Shown one piece after another: positions 1 through 12,800 of a stretch of DNA of 64,000 bases. The stretch comes from Ursus arctos (Eukaryota > Chordata > Mammalia > Carnivora > Ursidae). Positions within the stretch are counted from its first letter, which is position 1. The number at the start of each line of letters is the position of its first letter. A program made the translations under genes and the position numbers. Where the stretch lies: the NCBI RefSeq assembly GCF_023065955.2, contig NW_026622819.1, positions 198,501 to 262,500 of the forward strand, written 5' to 3'. The notes beneath the pieces were generated by a model that had not been told where the DNA came from, did no database searches, and saw nothing but the letters and a program-made list of their open reading frames with translations.

Positions 1-40
1 GTATTTTATTTTATTATTTTATTTAATTTATTTTTTAATT

Positions 41-93
41 TCATTTCATTTCATTTTATTTCATTTCATTTCATTTCATTTCATTTCATTTCA
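41..93. repeat. (TTTCA)n microsatellite
   Basis: About ten near-perfect copies of the pentamer TTTCA, with one TTTTA interruption. It follows an ATTTT-rich stretch from position 1. Confidence 0.9.
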
Positions 94-227
94 TAGATAG
101 GTAGTTGGGAACATAGAGGTTTAGCCAAATCTGTCATCCACAGCAGAGATTTTCAAACCATTTTTGACTTGTAAATCCCTTTCAATTACCAAAGGACTTC
201 CAAAAGACCACTTATTCCCCCATGACA

Positions 228-228
228 A

Positions 229-265
<37 letters not shown>
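228..265. repeat. (AAT)n microsatellite
   Basis: An uninterrupted AAT/ATA run of about twelve units. Confidence 0.9.
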
Positions 266-673
266 GAAATACCACTGCATTTGTTGTGTGCCACCGAGGC
301 CTGAGTAATTAATTACTGTTGGGACACAGAGGTGGACTGGCTGGAGGAAAATCAGCAGCCTAGAGAGCTGGGGCTGGAGACACCTTTGGGTTTACAGGGT
401 ATGTGGGCAAGGTCCACACATCCCTGTCCAAATGCCAGGCTCTCTTTCTGCTGCCAAGTTTCAAACTTCCTCCTTTTTCCTCCCTTAGTCTCACCCATCC
501 CTTGGGTGAGAGCATCCGGGACTCCACTACCTCCCTGCTGGGTCAGGTGTCAAGTGTGGGTTCGACCACCCTGCCCTGCTTTCAGCTGGATTGGTAAACA
601 CAGGAATTCAGGTCTCACCTAACACTCCCCGTGGAGGAGAGGGTTCTATGCATGCTTCTCCCACTCCATGCAG

Positions 674-816
674 GAGGTCACAGACTTAATCGGCAAGCAT
701 AAAGCAACGATGAAGTTTGTGCTGGAAGACGCACTGCTGGTCGCCCTCCGGCTGGAAGGGGGCACCATGCTGGCACGGCTGAGGAGGGAGCAGCTTGGTA
801 CCAGCCAAGACTGCCG
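674..816 (+). CDS. PLEKHG4B: PLEKHG4B exon: spectrin-like region, part 1
   Basis: The exon follows acceptor ATGCAG and ends at donor GTGAGT. It encodes [19 protein letters not shown] and continues to GTSQDC, a helical, charged segment. It ends in phase 2 (CG), joining GG of the next exon to give Arg. Confidence 0.85.
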
Positions 817-3800
817 GTGAGTGTCATGCTGGGGCAGCCCATCCCGGGGGTGATGCCCGTTTCTGTCACGTGCAGCATCTCCCAGGGGTCCAAACCTCTG
901 TTTTTTCTGATGGGCACACCTTGGACCGGAGCCTATCTACATTTGTATCCTCCCAAAAAAGCAGCAGATCCCTTGGAATGCTCGAGTGGAAGGCGAAACT
1001 CATCATAATGGGATTCAGCAGAGGTCCCAACCGAATGTTTCGCTGCCTCATTCTGTCTTGGGGTGCCGTGCCCACCCACTCCCTTTTCCCTTCTACCTGT
1101 GAGGCACCTGCACCCGTGGCTCCGGGCAGGTTCCTGTTCCTGCGCTGGCTGGGACCTCCGTGGAGCACTCTGTTTGTGTCAGATGGAAGGGGTGCAAAGA
1201 GTGCAGCTGTGCCTTTTACCTAGGTTACCACCAAGAGCATATCGCTTGGGTGATTGCCTATGAACAGCTAGTGGTCAGGATTTGGCTTTCTGACACTTTC
1301 TCTTCCAGGGATGCCATCGAGGTCGCCTCCAGGCTGTACGACCAAGTGGACGAAGAGGTCCATCGGCTTGTCCTTGCCTCCAACAGGTGTCTGCAGGAGC
1401 TGGAGGGACTTCGGGAAGTGAGGACGCTCCAGGAGGGACAAGGCCACGTAAGTACTCTAGGCAGAGAAGCCAAAGAGGAAAATGTTTTGAAACTCTGCTC
1501 CTGAAATAACTACCGTCAATATGTAGTATGTTATAATCCAGACTTTTCTCCGTATACATATGTGTATAAAACCTTTTCAAAAGCTTGCATATATTTCTAG
1601 TTAAATCTTTATGCTTTTATCAACCACTATTTCCATAGAAGTGAATGTGAAGCAGGATCCCAGGCACAGCCAGCAGTCAGTGTAGGGCAAGGTCGAGTGT
1701 GGCTGGAGGCCTGTGTGTCCCTTCGGGGCAGTCGGGGTTGGGGGATGGCCACTGTCAGGGCATGCCGAGCCTGGGTCCCCAGGATGCCAGCAAGCACCGT
1801 GGGGTGTGGGGGCCCGTCCTCCCCGTGTTCGTTCGGTTCTGGCCCCAGTGCCCGGCTCTCCTGTTTCTCACTCTCGCACACATCGCGGCGCCTGCATCTT
1901 TCGCACTTGGTGATTGTTTGCTTCGGACAGGTTCCTAGGCTCGGGAAGGCTGGGTCAGGGCCCACCATTCCTGAGGTTTTTACACATTTGCCGAATGGGC
2001 CTGCAAGCAGCCTCCCCAGTTGAGGGTCTCAGTCGCAGCCTTGAGAGCGTCCCTTCCTCACTGACGAGAAAATAAAGCCCTCGTCACTGCGTTCGGAGTT
2101 TTTATGCTACAGGTGAACTTTTCCTTCATCTGTCTGTGGGTCGTTGGATTTACGCCCTAACAAACAGCCGTCTCCACACTGGCCAACTTGGCAGCCGAGA
2201 AGTTTCACTAGTATGCGTGTTACTCACACTGAGTCTCTGGTTCTGTGGCAACTATTTTCCCCAGTTTGTCATTGTCCTTCAACTTTGCTTATGATTGAAA
2301 TGACCTTTCTACCTGAAGGTCACAGAACGACGAATGTATCCCATCCTAAGACTCTTGTGGTTGGAATTTTCCCATTTACATCTTGAAACGAACCAGAACT
2401 TTTTTCATGAGGTTGGAAACGGGACTTCACCCCTGAGAGGTCTCCACTCCGCTGACCGTTTCCTCCTCCTCTACCCTGAGGCTCTCAGGCTGCTGGTGAT
2501 TTGACATTTTTCTCTCTGGCTCTGTCCACAAAGAGAGTGTGCTCTGCTCTCCTCTGCCTGTGCCCGGGGGTCACTAAGGGCAGTTCCGTGGCTGTGGAGC
2601 CAGCCCATCACTGCTTCACTAAAAACTCCTTCTTGGGCCCTCACAACCAGGCATCCCTGGCATTGCCGTCCAACAAGAACCTGCAAGAAAACGAAGTCTT
2701 GACCCCTGCCGTGTTCACCGTGAACGAGTGATGTCCCCACGGGAAGCCATGTGGTGCAGGCAGGGCCGCCGTCGGCCCCTCCAGCTCTCCCAGATAGCCC
2801 CCAAGTACCCTAGTGCCACCACCCAAACAATATTTCCGGGGTATATTTAGCATAGTAACAAGTTTCAAAATGGAAAGTTCTTAATTTCCGTCTCCTGCGA
2901 ACAGCCTGCCCAGTTGCACACTTGAGCCTTGGAGACTTGCGGTCATCCCTCTTCAACCATCCACAGACTGAAAGGGGCATATAGGTAAACACGGCAGTTA
3001 CAAATCTCAAAACCCAGTGTGGCTTTCGTTGCCGTGTAGCCACGTGCAATCTATGCGAACACGCGGTGTGTTTGCACCAGGACTGGTGTGCAGGCTGCGG
3101 GAACCAGTTGAACCAGCCCTAAGTGCTGTCTGCAGCTTCCTTTGTCCCCCACGATCATAGAACCAGACTCCTTCACACGTTTAGAAATAAAGCCTTCTTT
3201 TCCTACATAGATCAAATTGTGGTTTGAAAGAGGAGAGAAATCGCTGGCCTCTTGGAGCTGCTCTGTCTTGAGAACAGACAGCAGCAATGGCGGGGGTTCT
3301 CGACCTTCCGCGACAGGCTGGTGGTGTGTCCACACCAGAAGACACACATGGAAAAACAGAGTAAGCACCGGGCTTGTGCTGGTACTTTGTTCCTTGGGCT
3401 ACAGCCGTCTTGTCAGAAGAGGCTGCAGCTGATTGAGGAGAACAGCTCCCAGGGCACAGAGGAAGCGATCTGGGACTTCGGAAGGCACCTGAGCACCCGG
3501 CCAGCCAGGCTGAGAGAAGGGGGGAGCGCTGGCCGGATGGGCCCACCTGTCTGACTTCAATGAGGCAGTAGGAGACTCCGTGGAGTGCTCTCCAGGGGCC
3601 CTGCATGTGGACATTTAGTGAGCGCTGTCCCTGCAGGCCTGAGTGAGCCGTGCCCTGGGACAGCTGGCCAGCACACCCCGACACTGCGCCCCAGGCTCTC
3701 AGCCACCGTGTGGGGAATTTATTCGTTGTCCCAAATGGACAAGCAAAATGAACAGGTGAACTTCTCTGTGTTTCCTGCTCTGCTGTAAAAGTGCACTTGT

Positions 3801-6800
3801 TGCTGGAGACCCCAGGACAGTCGCTGGCGCATAGCATGTGCCTGCAAACCGACGGCACCCAGAGCCCCCAGCAGCACAGCTCCTCTCAAGGGGACCCAGA
3901 GCATCAGGGCAGGGGTAGGGACTTCTCTGCCCCACTGTCATGGCCTCCCACACCAGGCAAAGGTGTGGACTAACTGATTTCACAGTCTGTCCAGCCCGGC
4001 ATCCCGTGGCCCTGGGACAACCCCACCTGCTGTTCTTGGGGCTGTGGAGGAGTCGGACCTCATTGGGCTCAGACGCAAACTCCTCCTGCCTGCCCTTGGG
4101 GCGAGTCTGGCTGGCAGCTGCCTCCGTGGGCGGAGGGGTCTTCCTCTTGCTCTGGCCGTCTGGCTCGCCCTGGTCCTTGACTGGGGGAACCTGCAGAGCA
4201 GAAGGAGCGTGACCCAGGTTTGCGACCCAGGTTCGCTTGAGCTGCTCGTCAACTGCATGAGATTCGGTGGGGTGCGAAGGCCGCGGTGGCCGTGACAGTC
4301 CTCCACTGCCCTGACCACCGCCCTCCTTTGCCACGCAGGTGGATGGCGGGGTGCAGCAGTGCGCTGAGTGCCTGGAGCACCTGGGCCCGGAGCCGGTCAC
4401 CGAGTATCTGAAGAGCTGTCACCAGGAGGCCACAGAGCTGACTGCGCAGAGCTTCCCCGGGGCCAGCACGGTGGCGGCCGGCCTGGGCAGCCAGCGAGCG
4501 CTGCGTCAGTGGCACGCCTTAGGGCTGCAGAGCCCACAGACCCGACTCTGCTTCCAAGAGGCCCTGTCTGAGGTTAGCCCAGACCCTGGCTCCCCGCCTC
4601 TGGACCAGAGACCCCTGAAGCATGAGCTTGCCCGGGGGGCCGAGAGGAGGCACTGTGAGCCATCCTGGATGCCCCCCACTGACCCGGAGGGCCACGCTGG
4701 GGAGCAAGCCCACCTGCTGCCTGGCCTCCCTGGACAAGCCTCTCTGTGCAGGCAGGAGGGTGAACATCTGGCCCCAGGCGTGCCTTCCCCACATGACAGC
4801 CCCACCTACTCCTCTGAGCCCAACCAGACACCCACCACCCACCCCAGGAAACATCCCCTGAAGAAAATTATGAGGAAAACACGAAGCTTTGAGATTGCTC
4901 AGCTTGACAGTGGCCCCAGGGATGCCCACTGGCCAGGCCACACCGGGGTCTTCATCAGGGGCCTAGAGGTGACCAGCACCATGGCCTCCGAGAAGAAGCC
5001 CCCACCAAGGCCACATGCTGAGAGCCCCCTGGTCACTCGGAACCGGAGTCTGTCCTCTCCCTCCAGGACCCACCGCTCTGAGGAGGACAGGAGGAGGCAA
5101 GCAGGAAGGTGAGGTGGGCCCCCCTCCAACCTCTGGGCCTAGCAGTTGGTGTGGTACCAGAGACCCAGAGCCTTTCACAGAGTAGAAACTCCCCAGACAT
5201 CCCTCCGGGTCCACCGGGTCCTGTCCGGGCAGCACATTGTGTTTGATCTTAGACCAGATGTTACTCACCTCCCCGTGCTCAGCATGGTCAGTGAAAACTG
5301 CTTCCTTTTTCGTGGCTTGTACGTACCTAGCTCCCCCGCTCTGATGGTTAAACAACCAGCTCTCATCACTTGAGGCCCATTTACAGAAAAATCACAATAA
5401 CCAAATCACACCTGGAATATGAAGAAGTTACTTAAAAATTACTTCCAAAAAAAAAAAGTCTCTCAGCACTGAGGTGAGAAGTGTGTGTGTTTCTCCATTG
5501 CCCGAATGGAGAGGTCTGTATGACTTTGTTTAATCTTTAAGAAAATGTGTGTAAAAATATAGACTTCAGCAACTGTTAGGATTGAACAGTGGGGAAGAAC
5601 TGTGTCCAGGCCTCATGACAGGGAGCGCACTCACCTGGAACCACAGGCTGCCGTCAGGCTGCCAGTCCATCTTCACAGTGAGCGGGGCGGGGGCAGGTGG
5701 GGCATCACCCTCGTTTTCTTCCCTCACGTGGTGGGTGGACGCGTTTCCTCCTCACACAGAGAAATGCCCTTACGTTTCAGGTTCTAGGCAGCTGTGGTGT
5801 AGCTTGTTCAGGGCGAAGCCTGAGCTGGGACAGGAAGGGTTGGTGGCACCGGGGTGGGTTTCCCCGGGCTTTGGAATCCCTGGGAAGGCTCCTGGAGGAG
5901 CCACTCTCCTGCTCCCCTGAGCTGATCTTGAAAGTTTCAGAGGCACAGACCGCAGGGATGGGGGACCACTGCTTGCCAGCAGCCCCCAGTCCTTTGCAGT
6001 GGGCATCCTCGGTCTGGAGGGAGCAGGTTTGGGAAGCCGTCCTGCCTTTGCCCCTGGAGACAGGTCCCCCCTTCCACCTTTCACAGGCCATGGACCCACC
6101 AACCCAGGGTCTGGTAGCAGGACTCCACAGCACACCAGAGAGGGAGCACGTCCTCCTCAGCCACCAGGACCCAGAGGAGAGAGCATTTAACTAACCCAGT
6201 CTTCTGTGGAAACCCAGGCCTTCTGCCAGTTGCCCAGAGGGAGTCCCTGTCACTTGGCCAGCAGTCATTTCTCCAGACATTCCTAGCCATTGTGTCCTCG
6301 TGTGTCAATTTCCAAATCCCCAGACCATGCTACTTTTGTTTTTGAATATTTAAGGATGCCTGTTTTCAGCAAATGTTGACAGGAGGGGTGCTGTGGGTCC
6401 TGGGGCCTCGGGTTTATTGGGGGACCTCCAGGCCACCTGTGCCAGCACTGCAGCAAGGGCTGCAGGCTCCCAACTAGCCAGAAGGTGCTGTCTCCACAGA
6501 AACAATAGGTATTTGTAAGGTCTGTTATGTGAGTGTGGAAAGGATCAACTCTCGAGCTGTAGATGGGTTGTATTCAGCAGCCTTTCTGACCACAGGTGGA
6601 TTTTCTATCATTGGTTGCTTTTCATTGTTTTCTAGTTTAAAAAAAGAAACAAACAAACAAGTAAATACAAGTAATGGCAGAAAAAAGTCTATGAGCCCCC
6701 ATTAGTATCCTCCGGATTGAGTAATTGAGGAGCGTTGCTGGCAGAATGCCATCAGATGGGACGGGCGAAGAGCCACATCGCCAGCAGGCCAGGCTCTTCT

Positions 6801-9800
6801 TGGTGCCTCCGGAAGGGCCTTGTGCGACAGAGACAGGTCCCAGGCTTGGATGCCACACCAGCAGGAGCCAGGGAGCCCTCTGCCCCCCCGCTGCCCATCT
6901 CTGCGCCGTCCTGGGCTCCGAGGCCCTGCTCTGCCTCTTCAGCTCCAGCTGCTTCTCCTCGGTCTCTGGGCCAGACGTCTCGACCACCTAAAGCTGAGTT
7001 TTCAGAAGTACCTTCTGGTAGGTTAGCGGTCCGTGCGCATCAAAAACCATCTCCTTGTAAATCCCCAGCACAGCCTTCTTTGCAGTGTTTCAGTCTTCCT
7101 GCTGCCTGAGCCCTCCCTGCAGCGGGTGCCGGAATCAAGACATCTGGTGACGAGAGACCGCAAGACCCGGGCTGGAGTGAGCGGTCCTGGGAGTCTCTTT
7201 TTCACTTTATGGAAGGATCTTTTATCCTAAAGGGCTGTGACCAATAGTATAGAGACGTTTCATGCAGCCAGTTTCTTTCTGGTGTGCGTCCCTCCCCCGT
7301 ATTTCTCATCTTACTCGTTAACGTCAAAGGAGCTTCTTCGGGTAACAGAGCGCACACGACAGGACTCGTTGCTCAACAGGACACGTAATCACAAAGTTCT
7401 TGTTTACTGTGCGTCTCCTGCCCGTGTCTAATCACGCATATTCCTCTGGGCTCGCAGAGCATCTTATCTCCGTGTGAAGCAGGAATAACACGGACCAAGG
7501 GTCGCGCGAGGCCCGGAGCGAGGCCCGCGCCGGCCTGAGTGTCCACCCACCTCTCTGTCTTCCAGCAGCCGACTGCAGCACATAATGGCCGAGATGCTTT
7601 CCACGGAGAGGGAGTATGTTAGGTCCTTAGGGTATGTCATCGACAACTACTTTCCGGAAATGGAAAGAACAGACCTGCCCCAGGACCTTCGAGGGAAGCG
7701 CAGCGTTGTCTTTGGGAACCTGGAGAAGCTCTATGACTTCCACCGCCAGCATTTCCTCGCGGAGCTGGAGCGCTGCCAGCACTGCCCCTTGGCGGCGGGC
7801 CGCGGGTTCCTGAGACACGTGAGTCCCCCCCCTCAGGCTCTGGGTCCACACAGCAGACTCCCATGTGGTAGGCGGAGGTGACATCAGCCCAGGGTGCCCT
7901 CGAAGAGGCTGGGTCTGGTGAGGCCACGTTTCAGGTGATTTGGGCCACAGCAGATCAGGCCTAGGAAATGTGTCCCTAACAGTACCTCAGACCCGTCAAT
8001 AAACAGACGCCCAAAATAGACAAGAAGCCCGTGGGTCTGATCACACTGGGTGTTTGGCTCAGTGCTGCCTGAAGGCGCCCTTGGCTCCCCAGAGCCGCAT
8101 GACATGGGGGTTCACCTGCGTGGTCACACACATCCCTCTCCTCACCACTTGGAGTAGTCGGCCCAACGCAATTCCCCAGATCAGTTTGCGTCCTGCACCA
8201 GCCCACCCGGTCCCCTTCGCGGTCCTCCTGCATGCAGCCAGCCCCATCAGGGTTTCGACGGAAGCTCGTGGAATGTGCACGTTGACTCGAGGAGGGCTGC
8301 TCTCTCCTTGATAAGGGTCTTCTCAACTGCATATGAACATCTCCCTATCTGGGTCTTAATAAAATTTTGAGTTCAGTCCGAAAAGAAAATGCTTTCACCA
8401 AGTGGTTCCCGAGCAGTGTGCTAGGCAGTGGGGATGCGGTGGCATCTGGGCAGTGGGCAGATGAGACATTGGCCCTAGCATTATCACCTGTAGATTACCA
8501 CAACAGAAATGCCCAAGGATGAAAGATATCCCACGTTGCATCTTTTCAGCTATTTCTAAGAAGGTACTTTTAGCCGTAAGGTGGACTCTGTGTTGCTTTA
8601 TATTGACAACAATGCGAAAATTTGAAATGTTGACACAACTTTGGTTCTTGACTGTTAATGAGCAAACACTCTCCATGCCCCTTCCCAGGCCAGGCTCTGC
8701 CTCTTCCCCCAAACCCTGTATTGTAAAGACCAATTCTAGAACTCTGGCATCAACCTGACGTGTCCCCACGTGCTGGGAAGCCCAGATGGTCTTAATGCAG
8801 CATGGAGCCTCCTTGTCTCATGCCCGCGGGGGGACTGCACACACAGGGTGGGGGCAGAGGCACAGACTCGGACCTGGGCCCCAAACTCAGGTGCACGGTG
8901 CCCTCCCCTTTTGCAGGAGGAACAGTTTGGCATGTATGCACTCTACAGCAAGAACAAGCCCCAGTCGGACGCCCTGCTCTGCAGCCATGGCAACGCCTTC
9001 TTCAAGGTCATCCCCCCACCCTGCGAGCCGCGCTGCCCAGCCCCGTGGCCCATGCTGACCCTCTCACCCCGGCCCTTGCAGGACAAGCAGCGGGAGCTGG
9101 GCGACAAGATGGACTTGGCCTCCTACTTGCTGAAGCCCGTGCAGCGCATGGGCAAGTATGCACTGCTCCTCCAGGACCTGGTCAGGGAGGCTGGCTGCTG
9201 CCCCGCCTGGGAGCAGGAGCTGGGCGAGCTTCGGGCCGCCGAAGACGTGGTCCGCTTCCAGCTGCGCCACGGAAATGACCTGTTGGCAATGGACGCTGTC
9301 CGAGGCTGTGACGTAAGTGCCCCGAGGCCCTGATGGGCTCTCCTGAGTTCGGGAAAGATGAGGCCTGGGGTCAGAGTGCATGAGCTATCCTCTGGGGAAG
9401 TGTCCTGAAGCCTGCGACCTCCCAAGGGGCCCCCGGATGAGGGCAGTAGAGAGGGGCTTCATGTCCAGGCAACTGTGCCAGGCTCTAAATGGCTAACCAT
9501 CTGCTCATTGGGGCTACATTAAAACAACTGGATGTATGAAAACTTGAGCTTGGCTGTCAGGCTTGGAGCAGACCGACGTTGGCTTATTCCGTGCCGCCAG
9601 CTTCTCTGCTGGGGTGCAGAGGCCCGGTGTCCATGCCCCGCACACGGTGGCATGACAGGACCAGCATAGACAGAAGAGGAGCCCTTTCTCCAGCAGAACC
9701 CCTTGTCTCTGACAGCCGGAGGGACAGCCACAGAATTCCCGGTACAAAACGAAAATGTGCATGCCCTGCTAAAAACAGCATTAAGAGTTTCATGAGCAGC

Positions 9801-12800
9801 GATCTGAGCCTGGGCCCTTCTGGCCGCCACAATGCACGACGGCTCCCAGGCCACCACCCCACATGGATTGTTCTCCCACTGACTGACCCCGGGTGCCTTG
9901 CAAAGTGAACTGGCCTATGTGTGGGCACAGCTGGGGATGTGCCGATGCCCTGCCCTTTGACCCCACCTGGGCTTGAAGGTGGGACCCCTGGCTCAGCTAG
10001 AGAATGCAGACCCGTGGCTGTGGCCAGCAGCAGCGGTGGAGTCTGGCATGGAGTATAGTTCTCCATGGACAGCTGTGAAGGACACAGGGAACCCCAAGTG
10101 TGGGCACCCCCAGAATCCCTCCATTCATCAGGCCCAGCCAAGTCATTTGGGATTGAACCAACCATTCTCAGGCAGCCCCCGGGACAGGGCTGTCCTTGGG
10201 CTGGAAGGTCATGAGAGAGACTTAGCAACGGTGTCTGTGGTTTGGGATACACACCACAAAGGGAACAGTAGCCTGGCCAGGGCGTGCAGGCCACGTCCTC
10301 CCACGTAGCCCGGACTAGAGCTTGGATGGATTTCTGGGGGTTAGGGGGCAGCTCAGGTGCAGAATCCATCACTTGACTCCCTGTTGGCCCCATCGGGACT
10401 AAGACTAGCACCACATCAACAAGGGGGCTTCCATTAAAAGGGACACAAGGGCGTTCAGGTGGGAAGTCAAGTAAAATTGAAGAGCTTAACTTCCACGCAG
10501 ACGAGCGGGAGCCCTACCCGGCCCTAAGAGTTCTGCACCAGCTCCATGTGTGGGTTTTCCCCATACCTCTGAGCAATTCTCAGAAACCAGCTCGCTGTCC
10601 TATAACTCAACTCAATCCTGATACCATCTGCCTGGACGTAGGGTAAGATCCCACAGGTGAAGGGCTCCGTCCTACCAGACGGCCCCCGACACACACTGCA
10701 CATGTCAGTCGTGACCATCAGAACCCAGAGAAACCATTCACTTACCATCACCAGTTTATTTTAAGGGGCAATACTCAGGAACAACCAGATGGAAGAGAGG
10801 CACAGGGCCAGGTATGTGGAGAGGGGCACTGCACCCCCCCCAGGGCACCGCACACGTTCACCCCCAGGAGCTCTCGAGCCCTGTCCTTTGGGTTTTACGG
10901 AGGCTTCCTTACACAGGCGTCACTGAGTGAGTCACTAGCTGTTGGTGACCAATTCCACCTCCAGTCCCTTCCTCTCCCCGGGGGGTCGGGGTGGGGTCAG
11001 GGCAGGTCCAAGGGTCCCTGAAGGAGGCTTGCTTGTCTGCAGGTGAATCTGAAGGAGCAGGGGCAGCTGAGGTGCCAGGACGAGTTTATCGTGTGCTGTG
11101 GAAGGAAAAAGTCTCTGAGGCACGTGTTCCTCTTTGAAGACCTCATCCTGTTTAGCAAGACCAAAAAGGTGGACGGGAGCTATGACACCTATACGTACAA
11201 ACAGTCCTTCAAGGTAACACATCTGCTTTGCACCTGACGTCACTGGGTGTCAGGTCCTGGTCTGCTGGGTACGAGCAGGGACATGGGATATTTGCTGTTT
11301 CCTGGGGTCCAGTGTCTGAGCTTTGAAAGCTACTAGGAGATACTTGTCCTTTATAGTCCCACTGGTGCTGGTTCAGTGGCTGGAAAACAGTCCCCTCACC
11401 TGGTAACTTCATTTCAGATTGTGGGGAAGGCGAGCACTGGAGGTGGCCTTCCCCTGGGCCAGTCTCCAGGTGTGGCCCTCACCCTACGGAGGTTCTGAGC
11501 TCCCAGGAGGAGCCCACACCTGTAACCCCTTACCTGCCAATACAGAGGAGCACACCAGAGAGGGTCCTGAGGCCCCGTCCAGTGCAACAGCCCCAGGGCA
11601 CCATAGAACCTTCCAGTCCAGCCTCCCTTTCTCCAGTGGGGAAACCGAGGCTCCAAGACGGAGCCAGTTCATCCCCCACCGTTTGGTGTCTGGGTGAAGG
11701 AGCTCCAGCGCTGAGGTGCTGGGGTCAGATGGTCAGCTGGAGAGTGGTCAGTAGCTCAAGTGAGAATCGGTGGTTGCTGACGCTGCCGCCACCTGCTGCT
11801 TATGGTGCAGACAGCAGAGATTGGGATGACAGAGAACGTCGGAGACAGCGGCTTGAGGTTTGAGATCTGGTTCCGCAGGCGGCGAAAGTCCCAGGACACC
11901 TACATTCTCCAGGCCAGCTCTGCAGAGGTCAAGACGGCCTGGACCCACGTGATAGGGCAAATCCTGTGGCGGCAGGCTCTGCGGAACAGAGGTGGGCAGA
12001 AGAGGGCTCTACGTTAAGGGGGCCGGCTTTGAGGGAGAGGTTTGGGGCCAAGGGTTAGGGGCTGGGTTCAGGGCAGGGGGCTGGGGTCAGGGGTTAGGGG
12101 CTGGGTTCAGGCAGGGGTTTGAGTCCAGGAGTTAAGGGCTTTGACCTGGGTAGGTGTTTGGGGCGGGTGGCCCTTGGAGAGCCCCCTCCATCCACGTGGA
12201 GATGGATGGACCCTTCCATCAGCACACAAACACACTTGCCCTTTACCTGTATATGAGCAAGACCTCTGTCCTCACCCCACAGCAATCCCAGAGGTGTTGT
12301 CATAATACTGCTCCATGACACCTTAGGCCCCCTGCTTTCCACCTCACCTTGTTGTCAAAGTGCCCTGCCCTCCTGGACGCTGGGCTGATGGCCCGCCTGT
12401 GGCCTCCCTAGAGGTGAGGGCCCTCCTCTGTCAGGCACCATGCCCCAAGTGCCAGGACCCACCGAGGTTTCCTGCTCCTGGGAGTCAGCCGCTCGGTTGC
12501 TCCCCCCCCCCCCAACTTCATCACTGGGGCACCTCCTGTTCACACCCACAGGACGGCATTTCATCCCTTCTGGCTGCTACAGATGCCGTCTGCATAGCGG
12601 CCCTTCCAAGCCGGCACTCCGTCAGCTCTGACTCCGAAGCCCGAGAAACCCCGAGGGCTCCAATGTCCAAATGTTGAAACACGACCACCTGACCCCTTCG
12701 CAGCTGCTACCCTGGCCAGAGTCTTGACCTGTTGTCAGAGATGCAGTACAGCCTTCCCACAGCAGCTTCCTTCAGAGGGGTAGACCCCCCATGCACACGT

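Larger units (their letters stand above)
1..673. other. PLEKHG4B intron (5' part outside window) with microsatellites
   Basis: This non-coding stretch precedes the first recognisable PLEKHG4B exon. It opens with T/A-rich DNA and a pentanucleotide TTTCA microsatellite (about 41-93), followed by an AAT trinucleotide run (about 228-265). I see no convincing exon between 270 and 673. The many further exons of PLEKHG4B that encode its N-terminal half must lie to the left of this window. Confidence 0.7.

Noticed and set aside
3421..3554. Possible extra PLEKHG4B exon ([22 protein letters not shown] frame)
   Set aside because: No convincing donor closes the frame before the stop, and the flanking exons already join in phase 0.
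3181..4400. Minus-strand frames of 225 and 233 codons
   Set aside because: They run antisense in the intron before the large PLEKHG4B exon, the second reaching 62 bp into it, and have no independent support.
9584..10414. 276-codon minus-strand open frame
   Set aside because: It lies wholly in a GC-rich PLEKHG4B intron, shows no domain or family pattern, and overlapping frames on the other strand are also open, as expected for high GC.
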